Part shown: positions 48,856-63,600 of the stretch, in pieces
Numbering within the stretch: position 1 is the stretch's first letter
Layout: every line of letters begins with the position of its first letter
The notes under the pieces: model-generated
What the model was told of the DNA's origin: nothing
Databases searched by the model: none
The model's input: the letters and a program-made list of their open reading frames with translations, nothing else
Program-made: the position numbers and the translations under genes
DNA from: Acytostelium subglobosum LB1
Lineage: Eukaryota; Evosea; Eumycetozoa; Acytosteliales; Acytosteliaceae
Length of the DNA stretch: 64,000 bases
NCBI RefSeq assembly: GCF_000787575.1
Contig: NW_012236523.1
Coordinates: forward strand, 311,854 to 375,853
Direction of reading: 5' to 3'

Positions 48856-49039
48856 GTTATATATCTTATGTTTATATGTTTGTTTGATTGATTGATTTTG
48901 GTTGGGTGATCAAAGATGTCAACCTTGGGGTGGAGTAAAACCATCCGCTTGTCCAAAAGGGTCAAAGGTGGCTTTTTGCCAAATAAATATCTTGATCTGA
49001 TCAAAGTGTGATCGATCAACTCTGCGCAGGGTTGATTTA

Positions 49040-52000
49040 TCACATTCTGATGATGTGGGCATCTTTGTTCTTGCCAGTCATTGACTTCATCTTATGTTGG
49101 ATGACATCAGTTAGGTATCGACCATGTAGTTTGTTGATCACAATCTTGGTGACCACGGCTATGATGACTATCGCTCCAACAGATACGGTGACAACTATCA
49201 CTGGCAACTTCCATCGATCACTAGGTGGTGATGCATGCTCACAGAGACTCTTTGGCACAGGATTGGCATCGACCAGCACAGAGAAGTCAGGATCAATGAT
49301 ACATTGTTGGCGACATTGGAACATGTTGATGCCAAAGAAAGTAGAGTCGGTGGTCGTGTTGATGATCTCATTGCGTGTGAGCGATGGACGACCATCGGCC
49401 AAGATCACCGGCAAGAATCGACCATATATCTCAATGCCATTGCTGATCACCTTGAGGTACTGGAGGTTCTGGTAGGCGTCAACTGACACGACGTTCTTGG
49501 TGCCACACGGACTGCTGGTGTCATTTATCATCGAGCCATTCTTGTGAATGACCACTCGCAGTGTGTTTAGGTTGGAGTGGAAGTTCCAGTGATTGATGGT
49601 CATGGTCATCTTGAGTGAGTTGGCAGTGTAGGTCACATTCTGTCCGGCAAAGGGGACGACTCTGTCCTGAGACGATACGGCCAGTGTGACAGAGGTGGTC
49701 AGGTCAGAGTCGATGGCGTTGGTCAGGTTGTACCGATCAGTCTTGACGTTGTTGTCCTTGATTGAGTCATGTGTCCATCCTTTGACCAATTGTTCATAGA
49801 CAATGTTACCATCTTGATCTAATTCTTGGATTGATACAATGTTGATTGAGAATGTTGTGGCATTGGCTGTAATGGTCGCCGCTGGTTGTGTTGGGTCTGG
49901 AAGTATTGTGACATCAGGTTTGAGTTCAGACTCACAATAATATCCACTGAATCCTTTGTTACATTGACATTTATGATTGATACATTGTCCATGTCCATTA
50001 CAACCTACTCCACAATCATCAACCTCTTGTGATGGGACTGATTGTTTGATTGATTGGGTCAGTGAGAGAGCGAGTGATCGATCAAGTGATTGAAGGGGTA
50101 CATACATATTGCCAGTGTCTTGTTGGAGATGAATGATTGACCATTGATGATGATGGTTAGGTTGGCATAACCGATTGTGAGTGTGGTCGTTCCATTGGAC
50201 ATAATTGTACAATTGATTACAGTAGAGTCTGCAAATGTAATATTACATGAGTGACCGTTGACCTTTGTAGTCACAGATGTGTTATCACTATAATGTCCAA
50301 AGTATCCAAAGAAACTAATATTCTTACTAGTATCAATTGTTCTAGTGAATGATGATATTGAAGGGTAGACTATATGAGGTGTTTGTGTGTCAGCATGGCC
50401 ACTCAATCATTCAAACATGTTAACAACATACGATATATCTTAACATCCAGAAGTTTGAACTCTTGATATTGGTTACGGATGGTAACATTGAGGTTGTCGG
50501 TGTAGTTGAAGATGGAAGTACTGACATCACATAGGAGTAGTGTGGTGTTGGTCGAGTTACATGGATACCACTTGTTATCATTGGCCAACATCTCATAGTT
50601 GAAAGATGAGTTATATATTCCAGGTGCACTCAATCTCCAATTACCAAACTTTCTCTCAATGAATGCCTTGTTTGGTGTTGGTACAGTCACTAATATAATT
50701 CCAAAGTTAATCAATCGGTCAATCACTCTTCATTCAAATACTTACAATCATAGACCCAGCTGACTTGTTTGCTAATGCCACGTGAGATTGAAAATGTCGC
50801 TGTTGCTTCACCACTTGATCTGGAATCAGTTGGAAGGAATCTTAAGACAAATTGGAGTTAGTTATTAGTTAGGTCAATAATAATAACTATAGTTAGTACA
50901 TACTCAAAGATAGAGTTTGCTGCAATTGGATATAGTTCAGGTGAATAATCAGCACTGGCTCCAAATCCAAGGTTCTCTCCCCTAATGATAAAGTATGGTC
51001 TAGAAGGCGTCAGGACATAGAATGTTTGTTCGATAGTTGTATCTTGATGTTCCAAATAATATGAGTTAGATATTAGTATGGTTGATTGATAGATTGATTG
51101 ATTGAAAGATATGGTAAACTTACTGCATGGATAAGGTAATGTTGGTATGGGTACTGTTGGAGGAAGGATGCCACTCACATCGCTCCAGAAACATTTGAAA
51201 CACTCGGGAACATCGGTGATGGAGGTTCCAATGAAAGACATTTCAGTGGCAAGTACTTCACAATAACTCTTTGGTAGTGTACCATTGATTTTTGGATTGT
51301 TGATTAACCTTGCTCTACCCAGACTGTACGTTGATGGCAATGTACCTTCATAGTTATTGTATGATCCTTCCCACTTATATCCACCATATGTTACATTATC
51401 CGAATCAGTCTTTGGTGTTGCAAATGTTTCAAGTGTTGGAAATACTGTTAGGTTGGAGTTACGATGAATACTATATATATATGGATGGAAGGTTAGGACA
51501 TATTTGTTGTCGGTGTTCCTGTGGTGGAACTTACAAAGTCAATAATCCTTTAAACTGTAACTCATTCACATAGTCCAGGGTACTAATAAAAGATGATGTG
51601 TTATGTGTCAATATAATCATCTAATCACATAATAATGTCGAGCACAGGAAATACATACACTGATTGCAATTTAAATGCTCGTAGATCTGTTGGGCTGGCA
51701 TTAACATTTCTAAGTTCCCTGTTTAATTTTAAAAAGTTAGATATTGTTTATAATAATAATATTGTTTTGGACTTACAAGTCATGAGAAGGTAAATAATGA
51801 ATCTCAATTGTACTTCTTGTTGTTGTTCCATTCTGGGTCATGATGAATGTTCTGTATTTGTAATAATAATATATATAGTGTCAGTATTATAAATGATTGA
51901 TTGATTGATTGATATGGTTGATAAATACAAATATTCCAAATTCGAATGATTGGCAACCAAATTAATTGGATATGTTGACCACATTGCACTAGTAATTGCC

Positions 52001-53111
52001 GAGTAATAATATTAATATTGGTCCTGCATGATTATTATCTACCTTTAAATGCTCACAATGTAGTCAGTACAGGGAAGTTTGGATTACTAAGTGTAAAGTT
52101 GGTATAGAGTGTTTGAGTGGTTGGAAAGGCTACATGGCTGAGTTGGTAATAAATTAATTAGTAAGTGATGTTTTTCCAAGTTGAAGTCGAGTATATCAAT
52201 CTTACAATCTATTCAAGTTCTTGTATACACCTTGAGGATTAATATGAATTTGAATGTTTCCAAGGAATAGATTCTTTGTTGCTTGAAATGAGGTCAATCT
52301 TGATATGAACTCTTCAGTAATATTTGATACCAATGTTGCTGATTCAATATCCCTAAAAGAAATAATTAATTATTGGACAATATAAATATATATATTAATA
52401 ATAATACTTACAAACTTTTCAAAGGGATATATTTTGGATAGTCTGGAGGAATATTGATCTTGACTTGATAGTTTCCTTTTAATCTAATTAAAGAAATAAT
52501 ATTATTATATTAATTAATTTAAAGATCTTGAATTAATTATTATTATTACTTACGTTATGGTTGCCAACTTTGAATTGTTTGGATGGTCAAACATATCCAT
52601 TATATCAAATGAATCGTTGATTGGGGCATTATTGAGTTCAGTCTGCATTTGGAAACTCTCCAAGTTGTTAAATATTAGGTGTTTCATATTGGGATCAGGT
52701 GCTCCATTGTTCTGGAGCACAGGAGGATATGGATACCTATGGGGTAGTTTGTTTGTTGTAAGTGATTAATCATCAATCAATAAATCAATAATATATATAC
52801 CTACAGATCATAAACTGTCTGTTCCAATGTCTCATTGTTAACAATGTTACAATGGATATCAAGCTGATTGATCTCTTCACAACTTGTCCCTGTCATATTC
52901 CAAGGAAGTTGGAATTGCTGTGCCAACCATCTTAAATTAGCCACTACATGTTTGGCGGGTCAATTAGTGATTGATTGTGGTCAGTCATTGCTATACAAAT
53001 GAGTAACATACATTCTGATGGAGGTAGGAATTCTGCAGTTGTACCCAGGGTAAATACCAACATAACTAGGGTACAACCTAATTTGAATGTGTTAAGGCCA
53101 ATCAATGCCAT
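49040..53111 (-). CDS. ComC-family receptor, copy B
   Basis: Same domain order as copy A. Exon 1 is 53111-53012, with signal peptide LGCTLVMLVFTLGTTAEF; exon 2 starts 52943 with LRWLAQQFQLPWNMTG. Leucine-rich exons fill 52.8-51.3 kb, then PECFKCFWSDVSG, then IIRGENLGFGAS and the TIG repeats (50.4-50.1 kb). The last exon, 50037-49040, carries CGVGCNGHGQCINHKCQC, WNFHSNLNTLRVVIHKNGS, FFGINMFQCRQQC, DPDFSVLVDANPVP, a TM (VIVVTVSVGAIVIIAVVTKI) and the tail KLHGRYLTDVIQ. This last exon is close to copy C, much closer than to A or D. Its 3' end is 184 bases from the start of copy A, so the promoter of A is very short. Confidence 0.8.
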
Positions 53112-53874
53112 TGTCAAGGGGGTTCTATCTGTATCTTCAATTATTTCTATATTTTATATCTTGATTGATTGATAGAGTGAGGTGAGTGAAGTGGGATGGA
53201 TGACAATAAGAACAGTCATCCATCCAATGACCAGAGGTATGAAGTTTGATGGAGGTCTGATCCCGAGTCTTTGATGGGGCGCCATGGTCTGAAACTTAAG
53301 TTATTATTATAATTAAATATCAACATCAACAAAATATCAAATGTGATCTTGCCCATTTGATGACGAGTGGCCCTGTCTTGTGTTGCACCTCTTCGTCAAA
53401 AGGATATCTAAAAAAGGGGCCAAACGATCATTTTGCCTCTTCACAATCCAAACGAAAATAACTCGTCGTTTTTCGGTGAACACCATCATTCCCTCTTGCC
53501 TTGACTTGATGGTCGTCTTTGGTCAGCACTCACCATGACTGTCGACGAGATAGTAGTTATTGACAGTGATATGGTCATCTCCAACATGTTCTTGATTCCT
53601 TTTGTTCCATCTAGTCATTGAGTACATCGTTGATGATAAAAGTTCGTTTGTTGGATGTTCACATCAGCTTCTCTTTCGCTTTCATCATTATATGTTGTCA
53701 TCCAAGTTGATCAAACGCATGAAGAATGGTTGATGGATTGATGATTGTATTTATTATTATTGAAACAGATACTATTTGTATGCTCTGTTGATGGATAAAC
53801 TGAATTGAAATGAAATGAAATGAGGTCTCACCCACGTACTTATCATTCCTCGCTCACACTCACTCACTCGATGA
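53112..53874. other. Spacer between ComC copies B and C
   Basis: This 763-base region contains the promoter of copy B and the 3' region of copy C. It holds A-rich and repeat-like text, but no coding ORF and no recognisable element. Confidence 0.35.
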
Positions 53875-56800
53875 TCACATCCTAATAACGTTTGAGTTCT
53901 TGTTTGTCATCTTGTGTAACTTGTGCGAGACAACGTGATGTAGCTTGCGACCTTGTAGTTGATTGATCACTACTTTGGCGACGACCGCGATAATGACTAT
54001 CGCTCCAACACTGACTGTTACAACGATCACTGGTATCTTCCAACGATCGTTTGGTTTCGTCGTGCATTGGTCCATTGGCACAGGGTTGGCATCGACCAGC
54101 ACAGAGAAGTCAGGATCAATCATACATTGTTGTCGACAGTGGAACATGTTGATGCCAAAGAATGTAGAGTTGGTGGTCGTGTTGATGATCTCATTGCGTA
54201 CGAGTGATGGACGGCCATCGGCCACGCCCAGTGGGAGGAAACGACCGTACATCTCCACACCGTTGCTAATCACCTTGAGGTACTGGAGGTTCTGGTAGGC
54301 GTCGATTGACACGACATTCTTGGCTCCACACGCGCTGGTGTCATTGATCATCGAGCCATCCTTCTGAATGACCACTCGCAGTGTGTTGAGGTTGGAGTGG
54401 AAGTACCAATAGTCGATGGTCATGGTCATCTTGAGTGAGTTGGGAGTGTACCTAACATGTTGGCCGGCAAAGTCCACCACTCTGTCCTCAGACCCGACGT
54501 CCAGTGTGATGGTCACTTGGTAGTCCCCATACTCTGGTGTGTTGAGCCTGTATCTGTCGGACTTGACACCTTTCGTGACGACAGGGTTGCTGTCTCTTGT
54601 CCAATTGTTGATCCTCTGCTCATAGACAATGTTACCTTCTTGATTCAATTCTTGAATGGCAACAATGTTCAATAGCAATGAAGTACCATTTGATTGGATT
54701 ATTGCTGCTGGAACCTTTGGGTCGGACAGAACTGTTACATTGCGCTGCAATGTTGACTCACAATAGTATCCACTGAATCCCTTGAAGCATTGACACTTAT
54801 GATCTACACATTGTCCATTATTATTACAACCTATTCCACAATCATCAACTTCCTCTGATGGGACTATATCATTGATTGATTGATTGAATGTGAGTGAGTG
54901 AGTGTGGAATCATTCCATGATGGATGGTTGGGCTACTTACATATTGCTAGAGTCTTGTTTGAGATGAATGGTTGACCATTGACTATGATGGTGAGGTTGG
55001 CATAACCAATGGTGAGGCCTAATGAACCAGGGGACAGGGAACAATTGATCATGTTTGAATCAGCATACTTGATGGTACAAGTCAATCCATTGACCTTGGC
55101 AGTCACTGAAGTATTATCAACATAATTGCCAAAGAATCCAAAGAAGCTAACATTCCTACTAGTGTCAATGGTCCTAGAGAATGATGATATTGAAGGGTAT
55201 TCTAAATGTTTGAGTGAGTGAATGAGTGAGTGAGTGAGTGATCGAAGGAGTGATTGAATCATTGATACTTACTGAATAACTTGACTTCCTCGAGAAGGAA
55301 CTGTTGGTATATGTTACGTAGTGTAATATTCGTGTTGTCGACGTAGGTGATCAATGTGGCACTGACCTCACATAAGAGCAATGTGCTATTTGTAGTGTTA
55401 CATGGATACCACTTGTTGTTGACCAACATCTCATAAGTCATTGATGTATTGAATTGACCTGGTGTACTAACTCTCCAATTATCATTCATCCTCTCAACGA
55501 ATGCATCAAACTCGTAAGGATTACTCACTATCATGACAATATTTGTAAGTCCATATCCATGCATCTATCAATCAATCTATATTAACTTACAATCATATAC
55601 CCAATCAACTTGTTTGCTGATCCATCTGCCGTGGGATTGGTTGGTGTGTAGCTAAGATTGATTGATGTTAGGCACCCTGAATGGTCAAGGTCAATTTACT
55701 GATCAACATACCTGAAGTGAAGGTTGGGCACGGTCATTGATAGTCCAGCAGTGGCATCCTTTCCATATCCAAGGTTGTTGCCAAATATTTCCAGTGTCTG
55801 AACAAATGGTGTGAGCAAGTAGAAGGTCTTCTCAATTGTTGTGTCTTGATTGAATGAGTGTTAGTACTTTGATTGAGGATGCTTTTGGACATGTGGACAC
55901 TTACTGCATGGTACAGCTGGTGGCACTGGAACAGTTGCAGGTAACAATGCACTGACATCAGACCAGAAACATTTGAAACATTCTGGGACATCAGTGATTG
56001 ATGTTCCAACGAATGACATTTGGTTGGTATCAACACGACAGAATATGTCAGGTAATACTCCATTCAAGTTTGGATTGTTGTTGAACATGGCATAATCCAA
56101 ATCATAAGGTGGTAATGATCCTGTAAGATCATTGCCTTGCATATCCCTTTGTTTGAATGATTGAATGAGTAAATGAACCAGTTATTATAAGGATGATTGA
56201 GTGAATACTTACATCCATATTATATCGAATGTGTTTCGATTCTCATCGTACTCTCTTGCCTTCATTGTGTCCAATGATGGGAATATTTTTACGATGGAGT
56301 TGGTATAAGTTCTAAATAAATATTAATTATGTATAAGTTATTGATACTACACAATGTCCTCCAATTATCGATTAACTTACAGTTGGTTCAAACTCTTAAG
56401 TTGAATATCATTATTGACATTATCCAATGAACTGGTATATTGTATGTTGATTGATTGATTGATTTGTTTATATTAATTAATTAATTTTGGAACAAACTCA
56501 AACATATTATGTTATGTAACTTACACAATTCTTAGACCAGAGGATCGCAAGTCTGTTGATGTAACATTAACATTGCTTAGTGATCTGGATCACGTTTTGG
56601 TTAGTATATCCGGTAGATGAATGAGTAAACTTACTCCTACATACAATTGATAGTTTGGAGCCTGTATGAAATTGATGTTGCTCTTTGGTAAAGCACCTGC
56701 TGGTTTCCTATCCAAGAACCTAATGGTTGATTGATTGATTGATTGAAATTTAAGTATATTTATATGACTATATCCTATCAATAAACAACTTACAATGTTG

Positions 56801-57990
56801 TCAACTTTGATCGACTGACGACCAAGTTCATTGAGTATGGTGATCCAAAATATCTGTAGACAAGTAATATTATTATTACTAAATATTCACAATATTATTA
56901 CAGTAAGTAGCATTATAAAAATCACTTACACATCCTTGAGTGAGGGAAAGTTGGTATCATTAATTGTGATGTCTGTATAAAGTGTCTGAGTTGGAGGGAA
57001 TTCAACATTCCTTGGTGTAACGAAACATTTTGTTAGTAAATATATATTTTGATTGATTGATTGATCGAATTATATCATGAATAAACTTACAGATCTTGAA
57101 GATCCTTGTATAGACCCATTGGATTTAGGTGGATTTGAATTGGATCGCCAAGAAAATTGCTCTGGGTTATCTGGAGATAGGTAAGGCGAGAGATGAACTC
57201 TTCACTAACATTGGAAATAAGTGTTGTTCCAACAAGGTTCCTATATTTGATTTTTGATTAATAATGGATTCCATGTTGTATATATACATAAATATGTACA
57301 TACACACTGGTCAAAGGAATATATTTTGGATAGTCTGGAGGAATATTGATTTTAAATCCACTGTTTCCATTAAACCTGGATTGATGAGTGGACAGTTAGA
57401 TCATGTTATTTTGAATGAACTCTTTAAAGAGTGTATATAACATACATGATGTCTGTCAAATGTTTGTTTGAAGGTATGTCAAGGAATGCCATTATATCAA
57501 CTGACGTATTGACAGGATCGTAGATGACAAGGGATGTTATGGAATATCTTGTGATGTTTGTGAATGGAAGGTCTTGTATACCTGGAGCAGGTATTCCATT
57601 ATCTTTTAAGTCACCTGCTCCAGAGATGTATGCGTTACTATTGTGGTATTGAATGGGTCAGTGAGTGATCATTCAATGATGATATGATCTAACACTCACA
57701 TTGATGAAACGTATTGCTCAGTTCCATTGGTATAACATGTGATTTGAACATTGTGGATACCTTCACATGTTGTTGCTGTCATATTCCAAGGTAGTTTATA
57801 CTGCATAGCTGTCCAAAGTAAGAGGTTCACTAATGATGCATAGCTGGTTAGAATGATTGAGTGATTGAATGAGAATGTAAGTATACCTACAATCAACTAT
57901 GTTCAACTGTTGAGATTGCACATTGATTAGATTGCACAAGACCAATATGGCCAACACCAACAACAACAACATGTTGGTAGAAATGGCCAT
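53875..57990 (-). CDS. ComC-family receptor, copy C
   Basis: Exon 1 is 57990-57891 (signal peptide MLLLLVLAILVLCNLINVQS) and exon 2 starts 57829 (LLLWTAMQYKLPWNMTAT). Leucine-rich exons run to about 56.2 kb, then PECFKCFWSDVSALLP, then NNLGYGKDATAG and the TIG block (IDTSRNVSFFGFFG). The last exon, 54863-53875, has the EGF-like start, WYFHSNLNTLRVVIQKDGS, FFGINMFHCRQQC, DPDFSVLVDANPVP, a TM (VIVVTVSVGAIVIIAVVAKV) and a basic tail (QLQGRKLHHVV). The supersandwich domain matches copy B almost throughout, which suggests a late duplication or gene conversion between them. Confidence 0.8.
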
Positions 57991-59059
57991 TGATGAGGAG
58001 ATAGACGGACCGATTGTTTGATTGATTGTATTACTTTGATGGAGATAGAGAATACTTGATGAATGATGATGAAGAGACTCATGATTTGTCATTGTGGGGA
58101 AACTGTCAGTCTTGGTGCACTGACTCAGTCAGCTTGGCGTCTGCCTCTAGGAAATGTGGCCCAACATATGACAATGATTGGGAATTCATTGTGCGAACAA
58201 GCAAGGACCGCCCATCATTAGACCTCACCTCGAGGATGGGATCACTATCTCGTTGTTCGAACAGTCACCCTACTCGACGAACAATGGGTCCAGATCGTTG
58301 AATTGAATAGAGAAATATCACTGATATTATTATAATGATGACGTTGAGTGAATGATCATGTCCAAAGTGTGGTGTCGCTTCAAAGACAGGTAGTGATCAA
58401 AAAAAATCAACTCTATTTCGAAGTTCATAACCATTGGCTCTACTTTGACATGTCACAAAACAATGAATACCTGATACTAGTGTGATAGCGAAAGTGAATG
58501 AATGGAGTATTCAAGGACCCTTCATTTTAAAATAGTCGGACAATAAAATATTATTTTTATTAGAGGCTGAGGCCCGACTCAAATTGGTGTAGTGTCACAA
58601 TGTAGAACTTTACATTGAAATTCGTAAGAAGAACATCATGAAGTATTAATACGGGTGATCAAACTTCAGATCCATCAAAAGCGATCCAAACAACTTTATA
58701 ACCTTTTATAGACATTCTCGTCACCCCAAGTACGGTTTTCGAAAAGGGTGGGTGCATTGTCATGGAACTAGGCAAAGCAAATTCGTTTCTTCTTCCATCG
58801 ACTTTTGATTTGTGTGGTCTTTTTGAAAAGGTAGGTGCACTATTCTGTTTGGAATTACACTACTTTTGCCCAGATTGGTAAGGATACCTGTCTATTTTAA
58901 TTCAAAAGACACCTGGTTTTGTGTGATTTGTAGGGTGACATGTGTCTGTGAGTGTGCATGTATGGACAATCCAAAGTGAGTGAGTAGTATAAATAAGAAC
59001 CAGTTCTAGTGATTCATATTATTATTAATAATTATTACACCAAGTCCAAAATATTAAAA
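57991..59059. other. 1.07-kb divergent spacer, no gene found
   Basis: This spacer lies between the start of ComC copy C and the alkylglycerol monooxygenase gene, transcribed away from each other. It includes a 91-codon plus-strand frame (58026-58301) without a recognisable domain, and otherwise AT-rich text. No RNA gene was recognised. Confidence 0.4.
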
Positions 59060-60473
59060 ATGATAGAGATAATTCATGATTATATGAAGGATGTATTACC
59101 ATACTTCCTATTCTTTATATTTGTAGAGAACGTTTTGGATCTTTTTTTTGAAGAAGACCTATCTTGGAATGATTCCTTTACAAGGTAAGTCCGGCTCATT
59201 CAATCACTCAAAAACTCAATTAATCAAAAATATTTAATACTAACATATTAAAAATAATTATTATTATAGTGTTGCTACTGGAATCGTATCCAAGACTTGG
59301 GACCTCCTGCTGGCTGGCTCATTTATTGCTGCGTTTGAGTATGCTGGTACTTGTTACATGTGGAACAACTATAGGTTGTTGGACTACGCCACAGATAATA
59401 AGTTGGCCTCATTCTTGTGTTTCTTAATGGTCGATATTGCATTTTATATTGATCATCGTCTAACACATGAGGTCAGTATATTATGGTTGGGTCATGTACA
59501 ACATCATTCTGCCGAGAAGTTCAACCTGATTGGTAACCTGAGGTTGAGTTTCCTCAAGATCTACCGTACCTGGACCTACCTCATACCCATGGGTCTTGTG
59601 TTCCCACCTCAGATGCTTTTCTTCCATCTCCAAGCCAACAACATATACCAATTCTTCCTCCACTGCAAGTACGTTCCCAAGCTTGGACCAATCGAATGGA
59701 TCTTCAACACTCCAAGCCATCACCGTGTCCATCACGCCAGGAACCCCAAGTACATTGATATGAACTATGGAGGGTAAGTTGACTTAATCACTCACTCAAT
59801 CAATCAAACATGATCACTCACTAACCCACTCAATCAATCAATCAACTATAGTGTCCTGATCATTTGGGACCGCATCCTTGGAACCTTTGTCGAGGAGGAT
59901 GAAGAATGCTTTTATGGACTAGTCCACCCTGTCAACAGCAATGACCCGACCTGGATCCAACTACACTACATCTACGATATGTATTTGAAGTGGAAGCAAC
60001 AGACTACTTGGAGCCACAAGTTCCAATCTTTGTTGAAGGGTCCAGGCTGGAGACCCGGCTCACCACGTTTGGGATTCATCGCCGAGATACCCGAGCCAGT
60101 GAAGGGTGACTCCAAGACCAGGATCGACCCACCCGTGGCCAGCTCTCTCAACCTCTATGTTGTTGTACACTGTGTTATGGTGATTGGCTCAGTCTTTGTC
60201 TTTATGACCAAGTATGAAAAGGACAATACCAACAAAGTTCTGGCGCTCTACCTCCTGCTATGCTACCTGAGCATCACCATCCTGGGTAGGATCTACGACC
60301 GCAAGAAGTATGCTTATGGTGTTGAGCTATTTAGATTGTTATTCTTAGTCGCATTCACCTGGACCAACGAGGGTTCCATGGTCCAATTCCTTCGATCGAT
60401 CTGTGTTGCCTCAAGTGGGTTCATGATCACCAAGATCATGGAGCCACCCGAGTCCATCCTTGTGCGAGCATAA
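59060..60473 (+). CDS. agmo: Alkylglycerol monooxygenase-type fatty acid hydroxylase (AGMO/TMEM195)
   Basis: AGMO is a membrane di-iron enzyme that cleaves ether lipids and needs tetrahydrobiopterin. Three exons, 59060-59184, 59270-59773 and 59852-60473, give 416 residues (human 445). The three His clusters are present in order: HRLTH, HVQHH and HHRVHH. Family-specific text includes DIAFYIDHRLTHEVSILWLG, TPSHHRVHHARNPKYIDMNY and LIIWDRILGTFVEEDEE. Several hydrophobic segments flank the catalytic part, and the C-terminal third is hydrophobic as in AGMO. It sits alone on the plus strand inside the ComC array. Confidence 0.93.
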
Positions 60474-60620
60474 CTTGGAGTCATGCTCAACACCATCTCA
60501 TTTGTACACAATAATAAATATTAACGACTATCTATGTGATATATAATGTTTGATTGATTGATTTAATGTTTGAATGAGTGATCGGAATGATCCCGACAAG
60601 TATGTTGGTGAAAGATTGGA

Positions 60621-63600
60621 TCAGTAACTCTTGCCCTTGTTGGACATCTTGTGTAGCTTGTGTGAGACTACGTCACCAAGTCGACGACCATGTAGTTTGT
60701 GAATGATCAGTACTGCAATGAGTGTGATAAAGATGATGCCTCCAACTATGGGCACTACAGTGATGACGATCAACTTCCATGATACCTTGGTACCATCTCC
60801 ATCTTTGCTGTTGTCATTACAATCAGAGTTTGGATCAAGAACATTGGCCTGATCAAACAATACAGAGAAGTCTGGATCAACTATACATCGTTGAAGACAA
60901 TGTGGGAGATTGATACCGATCAATGTAGATGTATCGGAGGTGTTGATGATCTCATTGCGTGAGATGGCCGGTCTACCATCGGACAATGCATAATGTAGGA
61001 ACCGACCAAATAGTTCGACACCATTGCTGTTGATCACCTTGAGGTATTGGACATTGTCCAATTGATCGATTGACACCACATTCTTTGTTCCACAACGACT
61101 GGTGTCATTGATCAATGATCCATCCTTGTGAAGCAACACTCGAAGTGAGTTCAAGTTCGACTTGAATGTCCATTGATCGATGGTCACGGTCACCTTGACA
61201 GAGTTGGCAGGGTACACAACTGTTTGTCCAGCAAACTCAATGGTCCTTGAACTGGAGAACACATCAATCTGAAGTGCAACACTGAGGTCTGATTGATCGG
61301 GAGTTGGTGAAGTGATGTTGTACACATAAGATGTCACTCCAGTTGATGTGATTGTGTTGAATGATACGTTGTCTTGTGTTGATACAACATAGACCACCTC
61401 ACCAAAGTTGTTCAACTCTTGTACTCCAACAATGGCAAACATGAATGTCTCGTTGCCAGCCTTGATCGTTGTGCTTGGACTTGAAGTGTTTGAGATGACA
61501 TCCACGCTACCAGGTGTGAGTGTCGACTCACAATAGTGACCTCCAAAGCCATTCAAACATTGACATTGTCCAGCTACACAGTTGCCATTGCCATTGCATA
61601 ATGATTGAGTGCCACAATCATCTGGTATCTCATCGGGGACTGTGTATGATCAATCATTATGAGTTAGTATATTTCCATTCCATCAATCAATCATTACAGT
61701 ACATATTACTAATGTGCGATTGGAGATGAATGACTCGGCATTGATGGTGAGGGCAAGGTCTGCGTATCCACTCTTCAATAGGACACCTCCGTTGTATGTG
61801 CACTGGATTGTGGATGAGCTGCTGCTTGATACAATCCATCCAACACCATTGATTGAGACTGATACCTTATCAATGTAGTTACCAAAGAATCCAAAGAATG
61901 ATATACTTGTACTACTCACTTTGGTTGGAGTGAATGATGAAATTGATGGATACTCTGTTGTTTGATTGATTGAGTGAGTGAGTCAGTTAGACATTGATTG
62001 AATGCTGTGAGAATGGATACTTACGATAATTGACCATGTTGTAATCAATGTCTTGATTGATGTTTGAGATAGTTATTCGGTTGTTTGTGTTGGGGAATGC
62101 TGTTGTTGTTGTGCTCACATTGGCACTTAGCATTGATGCACTGACAGTCAATGATGTGGTCACACCATTATACTTTAGATTATAAGTAAGAGTGACATCA
62201 AAAGTACCTAATATCTTGATCAACCATTGATCATAAAACTTATCAACTGAAGCCTTGGTGATCACCGTTGCTAAAATATCAATCAAATTTGTTAATATGA
62301 TTGATTGATTCATGTTTGTGACAGTATTGGTGAGGATACTTACCATCAGTCACCCATGAGACACTCCTGGATATTGAGTACTTTTGAGAGAATACCAATG
62401 ATTGTGATCCAGAAGGACTGGCAACATTGTATCTAAATATGAGTGTGATGTTTGTTAGTTCGTCTTTGTTTTGAGATGGTTGGAGGATCGATTGGTGGAT
62501 GGATATATACTTGAATCGTTCATTTGGTAAAAGGAGAGTGAGACCAGGTGTCTGAATATCTTGACCATATCCAAGATTCTTGCCTCTGATTGTAATTGAA
62601 TTCTCTGTTGGTAACTTGACATACTTTGTTGTATCAAGTGTTGTATCTAAATGAATGAATGATTGATTGTTAGAGAACGCGACTCAATTAATTGTTGTCA
62701 CTGATACATACTACAAATAAAGGTAGAGAGGTCAATTTGCATAGGAGGGAAGGATGATTGCATATCACTCCAAGCACAGAAGAAACAATCAGGTATCCTA
62801 GACTTATTGGTAAGAGCGGTGCCAGTGAAACTGACTGTAGCAGCACGACAATAACTATCTGGAATTGGTCCAGCAAAGAATGGATTATTGCTAAAGGTCA
62901 GTCGAGTTATATTAAACTCTGGTAGTGGACCTGTAAAGTTGTTGTTACTGGCATCCCTACAAATTCAATTATTGAATCTAGATTTGTAAGTGATCAATCA
63001 ATCAATTAATTAAATGTTTGACAATGTCCTTTCTTACCATATTATTGTTTCATAAGTTTGGGAATTATCCTTGAATGTGTTCAAAGGAGGATATGTTGAC
63101 AATTTGGAATCACTCTGATCACTAATATTATGTTTGGTCAGTATTGAAACAATTAATAAAATAATATAATTCGTAGTACTTACAGTTCCAATAAAGGTAC
63201 CAGTTGGACATCATTGATATTGGATACAATACTATGGAAAGAATGAAATAATTAATTAATTAATTCGGAAATTAAATCCATCCAACTTACAAATTCTCTA
63301 GTTTTGGGACAATAGTTCTAAGATCCGAAGGTATAATATTTGATCCAAATATATCCCTATTATATTAAATATTGTTAATATATTATTAGTTTGTGTTTGA
63401 GAAATTGTGGAACTTACAGATAATCCAATGCAGGAGCATTAATAAAGTAAAAGTTACCCTTTGGTGTAGCCCAATGATCAACTCTCTCATAATATACTCT
63501 CTGTAGAGTAGTATGATTGAAGTAGAGGTCAATTGGATTGTATGAAGAGATGAATCTATATCAAGTTTGTAGTTTCATAAGTTAATCAATTACTAACTCT

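Noticed and set aside
58026-58301. 91-residue plus frame before the AGMO gene
   Set aside because: No domain, and it lies in a divergent spacer with promoter-like text.
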